Shown here: positions 26,325-34,955 of the stretch, one piece after another
How positions within the stretch are numbered: the stretch's first letter is position 1
Layout of the letters: each line of letters starts with the position of its first letter
Assembly: GCA_041394185.1 (NCBI GenBank)
Contig: JAWKIQ010000001.1
Coordinates: forward strand, 1,054,001-1,118,000
From: Acidimicrobiales bacterium
Lineage (GTDB): Bacteria; Actinomycetota; Acidimicrobiia; Acidimicrobiales; Poriferisodalaceae
Direction: 5' to 3'
DNA length: 64,000 nt
Program-made: the position numbers and the translations under genes
Notes under the pieces: generated by a model
Seen by the model: the letters and a program-made list of their open reading frames with translations, nothing else
Told to the model about the DNA's origin: nothing
Database searches by the model: none

Positions 26325-28022
26325 TCAGGAAAGCCCGACGATCTTGCCCTCTGCATCGATGTCGATGTGGTGGGCGGCCGGGTCTGCGCCCAGCCCCGGC
26401 ATGGTGCTCATGTCGCCGCAGATCGGATACACGAAGCCGGCCCCCACCGAGGCCCTCACCTCGCGGACGGGCAAGGTCCATCCCGTGGGAGCACCCTTGG
26501 CCTTCGGGTCGGCCGACAGCGACAGATGGGTCTTGGCGATACAAACGGGCAGGTGATCGAAGCCGGCCTCGGTGTAGGTGGCCAGCTGGCGTTTGGCGGC
26601 GGGCGAGTACTCGACAGCGTCGGCGCCGTAGATGGTGGTGGCCACCTTGTGGATCTTGTCCTCGAGCGAAGCGTCGTCGGGGTACAGCATCGAGAACTCG
26701 CTGGGCTGGTCGGCCGCGTCGCGTACCGCCTCGGCCAGTTCGACCGCGCCCGCGCCACCTTCGACAAAGTGGCGGCTGACCGCCGAGCGCACTCCACATT
26801 CGTCGGCCAGGCGCCGGATGGCCTCGATGTCGCTGTCGTGATCGTCTGGAAACGCGTTGATGGCCACCACAGGAGTCACCCCGTGCACGGTCATGTTCTC
26901 GAGCTGCTTGCGGAGGTTCGCCCCACCCTCGATGACCTCGTCGGGGTTCGGCTGCAACAGTTCGGACGGCAGAGGCTTTCCCGCCACGATCTTGTACTTG
27001 CCGCTGTGAGCCTTGAGGCCTCGAACCGTAGCAACCAGAACCGCAGCGTCGGGGGCCAGACCCGAGTAGCGGCACTTGATGTTGAAGAAGCGCTCGGCGC
27101 CCATGTCGGCCCCGAAGCCGGCCTCGGTCAACAGGAAATCACCGGTATGGATGCCGATGCGGTCGGCCACGATCGAACTGTTGCCTGTGGCGATGTTGCC
27201 GAACGGTCCGGTGTGGATGAGCGCCGGCGTGCCCTCCAGCGTCTGCATGAGGTTGGGCTTTATCGCCTCGCGCAAGATCACCGCCATTGCGCCTGCGATC
27301 TTGAGCTCCTCGGCGGTGACCGGGGTCCGCGCCTTCGTGTAGCCCACGACTATGCGGCCCAGCCGCTGTCTGAGATCTTGAAGCGACGTCGACAGGGCCA
27401 GCGCGGCCATCACCTCCGATGCCGCAGTGATGTCGAAGCCGGTCTCGCGCGGGATGCCATCGAGGCGACCGCCCAGACCGATGGTGATGTTGCGCAATGC
27501 CCTGTCGTTGATGTCGAGAACCCGCCGCCAGGTGATGTTGTGGATGTCGAGGCCGGTCTGGTTTCCGTGGAACAGGTGCGCGTCGAGTGCCGCCGAACAC
27601 ATGTTGTGAGCCGCCGTGACGGCGTGCATGTCGCCGGTGAGATGCAGATTCAGCAACTCCATGGGCACCACCTGGCTGTAGCCACCCCCGGCTGCGCCAC
27701 CCTTGATGCCGAACGTGGGGCCCATCGACGGCTGGCGCAGGGCGACCGTCGCCGACTTGCCGATGTGCTTGAACCCCTGCGCCAGACCCACCGACACGGT
27801 GGTCTTGCCCTCGCCGAAAGGTGTGGGGGTTATTGCGCTGACGATCACGTACTTCGCCCTGGGCCTGGTGGCCATTGCATCGATGGCATCGAGGCTGATC
27901 TTGGCGGCGCCAGAGCCGTAGGGTTCGAGCAACTCTGTGGGGATGTGGGCGTCGGCCGCCACGTCAGCCAAGGGCCGAAGTCTGGCCGCCTGAGCGATCT
28001 CGAGGTCGCTTGGAAAGCCCAT
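26325..28022 (-). CDS. fhs: Formate-tetrahydrofolate ligase
   Basis: Catalyses formate + THF + ATP to 10-formyl-THF; reversible, so it can yield ATP and formate during methyl oxidation. The 565-aa length is standard. The P-loop TPFGEGKTT, RQPSMGPTFGIKGGAAGGGY, the folate-binding HNITWRRVLDINDRALRNI, and PICGDMSTMPGLG at the end are all present. With folD directly downstream it forms a C1 unit that fits the formate dehydrogenase and the corrinoid methyl-transfer operon elsewhere in this window. Confidence 0.96.
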   Translation of the reverse strand: MGFPSDLEIAQAARLRPLADVAADAHIPTELLEPYGSGAAKISLDAIDAMATRPRAKYVIVSAITPTPFGEGKTTVSVGLAQGFKHIGKSATVALRQPSMGPTFGIKGGAAGGGYSQVVPMELLNLHLTGDMHAVTAAHNMCSAALDAHLFHGNQTGLDIHNITWRRVLDINDRALRNITIGLGGRLDGIPRETGFDITAASEVMAALALSTSLQDLRQRLGRIVVGYTKARTPVTAEELKIAGAMAVILREAIKPNLMQTLEGTPALIHTGPFGNIATGNSSIVADRIGIHTGDFLLTEAGFGADMGAERFFNIKCRYSGLAPDAAVLVATVRGLKAHSGKYKIVAGKPLPSELLQPNPDEVIEGGANLRKQLENMTVHGVTPVVAINAFPDDHDSDIEAIRRLADECGVRSAVSRHFVEGGAGAVELAEAVRDAADQPSEFSMLYPDDASLEDKIHKVATTIYGADAVEYSPAAKRQLATYTEAGFDHLPVCIAKTHLSLSADPKAKGAPTGWTLPVREVRASVGAGFVYPICGDMSTMPGLGADPAAHHIDIDAEGKIVGLS

Positions 28023-28159
28023 GTGAAGCTCCTTACTGGAGGTTGTGGCCGATCGGCGACAACCGTTTTACAGCTTTGGCCGCACGCAAGCCGCCATGGC
28101 GCCGCGCCGGGGCCGCTGTGGCGGGTATCAGAACGCTGTGCCAGGCTTCGGGAGTGGAG

Positions 28160-28474
28160 ATGTTCGAACCCGAGACCTTCGAAGATTTCGGCGAGATGGT
28201 GACCTCGCTGCGATTCGGTCGGGCGTTCGTGGTGAAGGCCCCCGCCGACAAGGCGCTGCGACGTCGCCTGATCGATTTCCTGTCAGGAGCGGCTGCGGCC
28301 AGCGACGCCGACTTCGAGCGCGTGAGCACCGACATGTATGCCCTGACGTGGGGAAACGACCCCACCGGGCTGCGCGAGATCGTCGAGAACATAACCCGGT
28401 CGGCCCAGGCAGAGAACCAAGACAACGGCCCAGACGGCCGATCGGCGTTCGGGCGGCCGGTCAAGAACGCCTAG
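28160..28474 (+). CDS. SepF-like protein
   Basis: A 104-aa protein resembling the core of SepF, the FtsZ-anchoring cell-division factor: PETFEDFGEMVTSLRFGRAF and RRRLIDFLSGAAAASDADFE match SepF's two conserved blocks (the latter equals the D...(K/R)R.(V/I)DF..G signature). The N-terminal membrane-binding amphipathic helix and linker of full SepF are missing, so it may be a short paralogue of different role. ATG 28160 has GGAG just upstream; GTG 28154 is an alternative. The stop is 4 bp from the convergent engB stop. Confidence 0.6.
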   Translation: MFEPETFEDFGEMVTSLRFGRAFVVKAPADKALRRRLIDFLSGAAAASDADFERVSTDMYALTWGNDPTGLREIVENITRSAQAENQDNGPDGRSAFGRPVKNA

Positions 28475-28478
28475 CTGC

Positions 28479-29042
28479 CTAGTCTTCGCCGGTCAATCGG
28501 TTGATGATCTTGCGTCGCAACTCGACGATTCCTGTGCCCTTGGCGGCGCTCACCCAAGAGACCCCGCGGTCGACACCCAGCTTCGAGTTGACCTCGCGCT
28601 TGCGCTTCTGAAGCGCGGACGACCTGACCTTGTCGTGTTTGGTGGCCACGTACATGACCTCCAACCCGATGTGCTGCAGCCATTCCTGGGTCTGGAGGTC
28701 CAGCGCCGTCGGGCCCACCTCGCCGTCGATCAGCATCAGCACGGCCAGCAACTGGTTGCGATTGGTCAGATAGCCCTCGATCATCGCCTGCCACCGTCTG
28801 CGCTCGTTGGGCGAGACCTTCGCGAACCCGTAGCCGGGAAGATCCACGAGCCAGTGGCCAGGCATGTTCTCGAACTCGAACACGTTCAGGAGCTTGGTGG
28901 CACCGGGCGACTTCGACGTGCGGGCCAAGTTCTTGCGATTGGCCAGGGAATTCAGCAGCGACGACTTGCCCACATTCGAACGCCCGACGAGCGCCAACTC
29001 GGCCTGCGACTCTGGAAGCTGCGACTCTTTGGCCGCCGACAT
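28479..29042 (-). CDS. engB: Ribosome biogenesis GTP-binding protein EngB/YsxC
   Basis: Small GTPase needed for large-subunit assembly, 187 aa. G1 is GRSNVGKSSLLNSL, the conserved SKSPGATKLLNVFEF is G2, DLPGYGFAKV is G3, TKHDK is G4, and VSAAKGTGI is G5. ATG 29042 gives the family's usual N terminus; reading further upstream would translate the tandem hairpin repeats at 29094-29152 and is rejected. Confidence 0.93.
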   Translation of the reverse strand: MSAAKESQLPESQAELALVGRSNVGKSSLLNSLANRKNLARTSKSPGATKLLNVFEFENMPGHWLVDLPGYGFAKVSPNERRRWQAMIEGYLTNRNQLLAVLMLIDGEVGPTALDLQTQEWLQHIGLEVMYVATKHDKVRSSALQKRKREVNSKLGVDRGVSWVSAAKGTGIVELRRKIINRLTGED

Positions 29043-29093
29043 CACGAAACGCAAGGGCAATGAGGAAGACGACACCTGAAGGACGATACCCAC

Positions 29094-29152
29094 CCGACGA
29101 CTGGTGTACTTGTCGTCGGTCCCCGCCCGACGACTGGTGTACTTGTCGTCGG
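29094..29152. repeat. Two tandem 33-bp palindromic repeats
   Basis: CCGACGAC-TGGTGTACTT-GTCGTCGG occurs at 29094-29119 and again at 29127-29152, identical and 33 bp apart, with a third partial arm (CCGACGA) at 29157. They lie between the divergent starts of engB and the M16 peptidase gene, so they may be operator sites, or stem-loops in either mRNA leader. Confidence 0.75.
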
Positions 29153-29220
29153 CCCCCCGACGAGGGTGCAATCACCGGGTGCGCGAGCCTGTTGCCCGGC
29201 GAACAGACCAGGAGCCAATC

Positions 29221-32184
29221 TTGACTGAATCGGTGGAAACCATCCCCAGCCCGCGCTCGAGTGGCCTGCCACGGCGGCTTCGGCTGGTAGCGGCACTGCT
29301 GGCCGCAGCGATGCTGGCAGTGGCATGCACGGGCGGCGGGTCAGATGAAGGCGCTGACCCCACGACCTCGAGCACGGTGTCGAGCACCGAACCCGGCGTT
29401 GGTGAAACGACGTCGACGACGGCCGCCGTCATCGACAGGGTCAGCCAAGTCGTCACCCCCGACCCAGACCCGACGCCGATCGCCCTCGACACCGAGGTAG
29501 TTGCAGGCGTTCTCGACAACGGCCTGAGGTACTACGCGATGTCGAACGACTCGCCAGGAGCCAAGCTGGAGCTGCGGCTTGTGGTGAACGCCGGGTCGGC
29601 CAAGCAGCCAGACCCCGATGCCGGCTCGGCCCACTTCCTCGAGCACATGCTGTTCAACGGCACGCAGCGATTCCCGGGGCTAGAACTCGACCGCGCTTTG
29701 CGCAGCTTCGGGATGGAGATCGGCCCAGACCTCAACGCCTACACCAGCATGGACGAAACGGTTTACATCCTGTCGGTGCCAACCCGCACCGAGGGCGCCG
29801 TCGAAACCGCCTTCGACATCCTGGTCGACTGGGCCACGGCTGCGACCATCGACGAACAAGACGTCATCGAAGAGCGTGGTGTGGTGCGCGAAGAGTTGCG
29901 CCTGCGCGACGAAAGCCCCTCGGGCCGCATCCAGTCGGTGCTGCTGGAGGCCTATTACGCGGACAGCTCCTATGAGGGACACGATCCTTCGGGGTCGGTC
30001 GAGGAGGTCGAGACGACCACCGCCGACGAGCTGCGAGACTTCTACGACACCTGGTACCGGCTCGACAACATGGCGGTGGTTGCGGTCGGTGACCTCGACG
30101 TCGACGACATCGTCGAACTGATCGAGAGCTCGTTCGGCCCGCTCGACGCCCCGGCTTCGCAGTCACCCCGCTTCGACTACGAGGTCGACGATCTCGACGA
30201 GCCGTTCACGGCGGTTGCCACCCACCCCCAGGGACCCGAGCCGAACATCTCGCTCGACTACTCGATACCCGTCTGGGACACGTCCACCATCGGCGGAGAA
30301 AGACTGTCGCTGCTGGACTCGTTGGTGTCGGACCTGCTGGTCACCATGCTCAGCGACGGAGCAGCAAGAGGCGAGATCGACATAGTCCGCCCCGGCGGTG
30401 GCTTGTTCTCGGTCTCACGCTTCAGGCGTTTCGTCGGCTTCAACTTCGTCGCCGACGACGTCGCCAAGGGCAGCCTCGAAGTTCTGACCGCAATCGGTCG
30501 GGCCACCAACCAAGGGTTCGGCGAAGCAGAAGTAGCCAGAGCCGTGGCCGCCTTGCAGGCTCGGATCGACCAAGAGTTTCAAGGACTCGGCTCGCGCCAG
30601 GACTCCTCGATCGCCTCGGCTTTGGTCGATCACCACCTGACCGGCAGCGCGTTCGGCGACCCGGCCGAAACACACCAGCGCCAGAGCGCCGTGCTGTCGT
30701 CGATCAGCGCAGACGACGTCAACCAGCACCTGCGCTATCTGATGAGCCGATCGGCGCCGATCTTGGTACCAATCGGATCACCCGACGACGACTTCCCCAC
30801 AGCCGAGCGGCTGGCAGAGGTGATAGTCGAGGCCGAGCAGGCTGCGTTCGAGGGCACTGTCTCGACCGGGTCGACGGTGTCGCCCGGTGACCCGCTGATG
30901 GACCGACCCGAGGCCATCGATGCCGTCGCCTCACGAACCATTCAGGCCATAGACGCCACAGAGCTGACCTATGCCAACGGGCTGGTCGCGTACTTCGTCG
31001 AGTCGCCCATCGCAGAAGGATCGTTTGTGCTGTACACGATCTCGTCTGGCGGGGCGTCCCTGCTGGAGCCAGGCGACGGGCCCATCGCCGAGTTGGTCGC
31101 AGATGCCGTTGGCGACAGCGGTGTGGGCGGGTTCGACTCGGTCGATGTCGCCACGATTCTGGCCGACGCGTCGGTAGGGGCCGGCCCCTACATCGGCGAT
31201 GTCGACGAGGGGTTCTCGGCCGGCGGTGCGGTGGACGACGCCGAATTTGCCTTCCAGCTCGTGCACCTGCTGGCCACCGAGCCCAGCGTCGAGACCTCGG
31301 CGTGGCGTGCGGCGCAGGAGAGCGGCAGGTCGTGGGCCCGAAGCTTCGAGGCCGAGCCCCAGGCCGCGGCCTACGCGGAATTGTTGGACGCGCGCTTCGA
31401 CGGCAGCGAATGGGGACGTGTGTACCCCGACGTCGATCGTCTGGAGACCCTGACCGCCGACGATGCTCTGGATCTGTACACCAGCCGGCTGGTCGGGGTA
31501 GACGACATGATCGCAGTGATCGTCGGCGACTTCGACACCGCGGACATGGTCGAGCTAGCCGACGCATACCTGGGCTCGTTGCCCACCCGGCCCGGCGACG
31601 AATCGATCGACCGAAGCGTGCCCATGCCACCCGGCATCATCACCCGAGAGGTCTCGGCAGGCGACGAGGGCGCAGGGGCAGGTTTCGACATCTTGATGTC
31701 TGTCGGGGGTCGGGTGTCCGACGCCGACCGCGCCGCGGCGCTGGTGCTCGAGTCGGCCCTCAACGCCCGGTTCTTCGAAGCCGTGCGAGAGGAACTGGCA
31801 GCGTCGTATTCGGGTGGGTCGGTCTATATAGAGGCCGACCCCGAGACGTCGACGATCGAGCTGCTGTTCTCGGTTGACGGAGACCCCGAACGGCTCGACC
31901 AGATTCACGAGCGGGTCCTCAGCGAACTCGCGACGATTGCGGACGCGGGCCTCGACAGCGCCGAGTTCGACGACGCCAAAGCGGTCGTGCAGAACGATCT
32001 GAACTTCTACAGCAACGGCGATCTGATCGATCAGACGATCGACTATGCCCGCAACGGTTCCGATGCCTGGACCTTGGCACGGCGCTATGACGCTGTCTCG
32101 CGGTTGCGCGTAGACCAAGTCGACGACTTGGCCCGGCGCCTCATAGACATCACCAACCGCATCGAGGTGATGCGGTCGTTGTGA
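29221..32184 (+). CDS. M16-family zinc metallopeptidase, lipoprotein
   Basis: Large (987 aa) pitrilysin-type peptidase anchored outside the membrane. The lipobox LAVAC follows a signal peptide, then a Thr/Ser linker. The inverted zinc motif HFLEH is at residues 138-142, with the downstream Glu in VIEERGVVREE, as in active M16 enzymes. The second half carries the inactive-like repeat typical of two-module members. It probably degrades peptides at the cell surface. TTG 29221 is preferred because AGGAG lies six bases upstream; starts further up would translate the repeats. Confidence 0.88.
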   Translation: MTESVETIPSPRSSGLPRRLRLVAALLAAAMLAVACTGGGSDEGADPTTSSTVSSTEPGVGETTSTTAAVIDRVSQVVTPDPDPTPIALDTEVVAGVLDNGLRYYAMSNDSPGAKLELRLVVNAGSAKQPDPDAGSAHFLEHMLFNGTQRFPGLELDRALRSFGMEIGPDLNAYTSMDETVYILSVPTRTEGAVETAFDILVDWATAATIDEQDVIEERGVVREELRLRDESPSGRIQSVLLEAYYADSSYEGHDPSGSVEEVETTTADELRDFYDTWYRLDNMAVVAVGDLDVDDIVELIESSFGPLDAPASQSPRFDYEVDDLDEPFTAVATHPQGPEPNISLDYSIPVWDTSTIGGERLSLLDSLVSDLLVTMLSDGAARGEIDIVRPGGGLFSVSRFRRFVGFNFVADDVAKGSLEVLTAIGRATNQGFGEAEVARAVAALQARIDQEFQGLGSRQDSSIASALVDHHLTGSAFGDPAETHQRQSAVLSSISADDVNQHLRYLMSRSAPILVPIGSPDDDFPTAERLAEVIVEAEQAAFEGTVSTGSTVSPGDPLMDRPEAIDAVASRTIQAIDATELTYANGLVAYFVESPIAEGSFVLYTISSGGASLLEPGDGPIAELVADAVGDSGVGGFDSVDVATILADASVGAGPYIGDVDEGFSAGGAVDDAEFAFQLVHLLATEPSVETSAWRAAQESGRSWARSFEAEPQAAAYAELLDARFDGSEWGRVYPDVDRLETLTADDALDLYTSRLVGVDDMIAVIVGDFDTADMVELADAYLGSLPTRPGDESIDRSVPMPPGIITREVSAGDEGAGAGFDILMSVGGRVSDADRAAALVLESALNARFFEAVREELAASYSGGSVYIEADPETSTIELLFSVDGDPERLDQIHERVLSELATIADAGLDSAEFDDAKAVVQNDLNFYSNGDLIDQTIDYARNGSDAWTLARRYDAVSRLRVDQVDDLARRLIDITNRIEVMRSL

Positions 32185-32350
32185 GAGGCGTCGCACTCAC
32201 CCATCCGGTTTCGAATGTTACGAACTATATGACGATCAAGTAACGAAACAGTCACTCACTGCATTGGCCCCGGCCACCGATAGTCAATTGTGTGTCAAGG
32301 CAATCGGAAGCGGTTATCCGCCTTCCCTACTCGGTGGAAGGAGCGGGCGA

Positions 32351-32842
32351 GTGACGATGATGCTGTTGGGTTTCGTCTCAGCGATAGCGCTGATGACGGG
32401 TCTGGTCTCATGGATTGCGGGCAATCGCAGTGTGGGTACGGGAGGGTCGGCCGGCGCCGGCTCTCCCGTGCTCGTGCCCACCAAGGCCACGCGTGCCCGG
32501 CTTGCTGCCATGCAATTGCTCGGCGACACGCACGCTGCAGTCGAGGGTGGTGGAGTACTTCACAGCGGTGAGGTGGCCCAGTCGTGGGCGTCGGTTCGCC
32601 TCCATCTGGCGGCGTGCGACGGCGCCCCGGTGCTGCTGAGCGATCTCGACGACCACTTCGCTTTGGTTCAGACCTATCTCGACGTCGAGTTCGAGGCGTT
32701 GCTGGATTCCAGCGGCGCGGTGTCGTCTGCGGCCCGCCACCTGGCCGGTGACATCTGCAACCAGTCTCCGGTTCTGGTCGGTCGGCTCGCAGCCGGCCTG
32801 ACAGCGCCCGATCTCGAAACGACCGGCCTGCCAAGTCGATGA
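32351..32842 (+). CDS. Membrane-anchored protein of unknown function
   Basis: A 163-aa protein with one N-terminal hydrophobic segment (MMLLGFVSAIALMTGLVSWI) and a soluble, mostly helical remainder (LLGDTHAAVEGGGVLHSGEV, LSDLDDHFALVQTYLDVEFE) without recognisable motifs. AAGGAG precedes GTG 32351 by seven bases; ATGs at 32357 and 32360 are alternatives. Just upstream, GGAAGCGG-TTAT-CCGCCTTCC (32307-32327) can form a bulged hairpin in the leader. It overlaps the PAP2 gene by 4 bp (ATGA), so it is probably co-translated with a membrane phosphatase. Confidence 0.65.
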   Translation: MTMMLLGFVSAIALMTGLVSWIAGNRSVGTGGSAGAGSPVLVPTKATRARLAAMQLLGDTHAAVEGGGVLHSGEVAQSWASVRLHLAACDGAPVLLSDLDDHFALVQTYLDVEFEALLDSSGAVSSAARHLAGDICNQSPVLVGRLAAGLTAPDLETTGLPSR

Positions 32843-33693
32843 TGCGGCTGTTGGCCCTGGCGCTGCCAGCTGGGTTTGCAGGCACGGCAGTGTTGACCGA
32901 AGGGGGACGCGCCCTCGACGCGGCGGGCCTCGAGGGTCTGCGCTCGCTGCCGGCCGAGTGGGCGGTGGACACCGATCGTTTGGTGCGCTCGATCGACCAT
33001 GCTGCGACCTCGACGTGGGCGACCCCGCTGGTGGTGGCCTTCGTCGTGGGGCTGATTCTGCATGCCAGGCACCGTGCGAACCCGGCCCGCCGGACATTGC
33101 GGTCGGTCCCGGTGGCATGGTCGATAGTGGTGGCGGTGGTCATAGGCGCCCTGGCCAAGGTCGCATTGCCACGCCCCGTCGTCGACGACGCGATCCTGGC
33201 CTCCAATTCACTTCCCAGCGGCCATACCCTCGGGTTTGCCGCCGTCGCCACCATCGTCGGTCTGTGGGCTACGACGCAGGTGCCCGCTCATCGCGTCGTA
33301 CGAGCCTTGTTGGCGGCAGGGCTGGTGTCGTGGGCGGTCGTGATCATGGTGACCACCGGTCACCGACCGGCCGACGTGGTCGCAGGACTGCTCGTCGTCG
33401 AGGCCGCTGTGGTGTGGTCGGCGAGGATCAGGCCGTCGAAGTGTTCGGCCGTGGTCGTGACCGGCTTCGCAGCGCTGGCGCTGATGCCGGGGGTGGATGC
33501 ACCTGGCGGCGGTGCTGGGGCTGCGCTGGTGGCTGCCTGCTGGATGGTTGCCGTGGCGGCCAGTTCGGTGGGTCTGGCCGACACCTTCGGCCGCTGCGTT
33601 CAGGCCCCGGTGGCCGCGGCCGGTCTGCGCCCCGGCAGCAGCGTGACCACGGCGAATATGGTCAGCGCCACGCCGAACAGTCCGGCGTTGTGA
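32839..33693 (+). CDS. PAP2-type membrane phosphatase
   Basis: Integral membrane protein of 284 aa with the three PAP2 blocks: KVALPRP (KX6RP-like), LPSGHTLGF (PSGH), and TTGHRPADVVAGLL, in which the family's SR is replaced by TG but the catalytic His and Asp remain. Likely substrates are lipid phosphates such as undecaprenyl pyrophosphate (family knowledge). The last 94 bp overlap the convergent MFS gene, so the C-terminal tail after PVAAAGLRPG may be less constrained. Confidence 0.78.
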   Translation: MMRLLALALPAGFAGTAVLTEGGRALDAAGLEGLRSLPAEWAVDTDRLVRSIDHAATSTWATPLVVAFVVGLILHARHRANPARRTLRSVPVAWSIVVAVVIGALAKVALPRPVVDDAILASNSLPSGHTLGFAAVATIVGLWATTQVPAHRVVRALLAAGLVSWAVVIMVTTGHRPADVVAGLLVVEAAVVWSARIRPSKCSAVVVTGFAALALMPGVDAPGGGAGAALVAACWMVAVAASSVGLADTFGRCVQAPVAAAGLRPGSSVTTANMVSATPNSPAL

Positions 33694-34892
33694 CTGAGCG
33701 TGTGGTAACCCCATTGCTCGAGCACAAATCCAGAGCTGAGGCCCGCGGCTGCGCCTGCGCTTGTCATCAGCAGGTCGGCGGCACCCTGGGCCGCTACACG
33801 CTCGTGTAGGTCGAAGGCACGGGTCAACAGCGCACTGGCAGCGATGATGCCGAAGTTCCATCCGACACCCACCAGGAACAACCCGATTGCCACCCCGCGT
33901 GTGTGCTGGGCTTCTGTGTGGGCGGCCATCTCGGCGCCAACTGCAAGGATGACGCCGCCCGCAGCGACCACCAGCTTGGCGCCAACGCGGTCTACCAAGC
34001 GGCCGATCAGTGGGGCGAATGCATACATGCCGACCACGTGCAGCGAGATCACCTGGCCGACCACGCTGAGCGCCTGGTTGCCGTCTTTCATGTGGAGTGG
34101 CGTTGCCACCATGACCCCAACCATCACGCCGTGGCCCACGATCATCGCCAACACAGCAAGGCGGGCCTCGGGCACCCGGGCGATACGCCCGAGGGTTGCC
34201 GAAAGGGGAGGCTTGGTCGTGCCTTCGGCTGCGTCGGAATCGAGACCACCCGCCACCACCAGGGGATCTGGCCGCAACAGGCGGTCGATGGCCCCCGAAG
34301 CCAGGATGAACAACAACAGCGAAAGAATGTATGGCCCAGCCAGCTCGGGCAGGCCCACCGACTCGGCCACCGAGCCCGCGCCCTGCAACGCGACTATCGG
34401 CCCCAGAACCGAGCCGAACGTTCCACCCCAGACCAGCATGCCGATGGCCCTGGCCTTGTCTTCGGGCGATGCGAGGTCGGCTGCCGCGTAGCGCGCCGCC
34501 AGCGTGCCGGCAGAGCCCACACCGATCATCGCCAGGCCCGGCGGCAGTATCGGATAGATCTCGGCGATGGCAGCGACCGCACAGATGATGGCGCCCACGG
34601 CCCCCGTGACCCAGGCTGCCCGCAGGCCGGGGCGTCGCCCGCTGCGTGCCATCAGGCGGGCCACGGGCACCGCAGAAAGGGCCCCACCCACCGTCACACA
34701 GGCCGCGGCCAGGGTGCCCAGCCTGTCGCTGCCGGTGAGGTCCTCGCCCAGGGTCGCGGCCGCTGCAAAGGCGCCCGACATCGCAGCTCCGGCCGGCAAT
34801 GTGCCCGCCAGCAACACCCAGATCGTGCGGCGCTGCAGCGCCGCCCTGTCTTGTTCAGAATCGCTGTACGTGCGACTGGGCGTCGTCTTCAT
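33600..34892 (-). CDS. Major facilitator superfamily transporter
   Basis: A 430-aa, twelve-helix MFS protein. Features are GTLAAACVTVGGALSAVPVA with the loop ARLMARSGRRPGLR, GSAGTLAARYAAADLASPED, and the second-half LIGRLVDRVGAKL. It resembles drug or metabolite exporters, but no substrate can be named. ATG 34892 precedes a charged 30-residue N terminus. It stands between the PAP2 gene, which it overlaps end to end, and proS on the same strand, 63 bp upstream. Confidence 0.82.
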   Translation of the reverse strand: MKTTPSRTYSDSEQDRAALQRRTIWVLLAGTLPAGAAMSGAFAAAATLGEDLTGSDRLGTLAAACVTVGGALSAVPVARLMARSGRRPGLRAAWVTGAVGAIICAVAAIAEIYPILPPGLAMIGVGSAGTLAARYAAADLASPEDKARAIGMLVWGGTFGSVLGPIVALQGAGSVAESVGLPELAGPYILSLLLFILASGAIDRLLRPDPLVVAGGLDSDAAEGTTKPPLSATLGRIARVPEARLAVLAMIVGHGVMVGVMVATPLHMKDGNQALSVVGQVISLHVVGMYAFAPLIGRLVDRVGAKLVVAAGGVILAVGAEMAAHTEAQHTRGVAIGLFLVGVGWNFGIIAASALLTRAFDLHERVAAQGAADLLMTSAGAAAGLSSGFVLEQWGYHTLSHNAGLFGVALTIFAVVTLLPGRRPAAATGA

Positions 34893-34955
34893 GTCGGTTG
34901 CCTCGTTGTCGGGGATGACGACACCTGCGCCTCGCTGCGTAGACCGTCGGTCGTG

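Noticed and set aside
29094..29171. N-terminal extension of EngB through the tandem palindromes
   Set aside because: The extension translates only repeat DNA; ATG 29042 gives the normal EngB N terminus.
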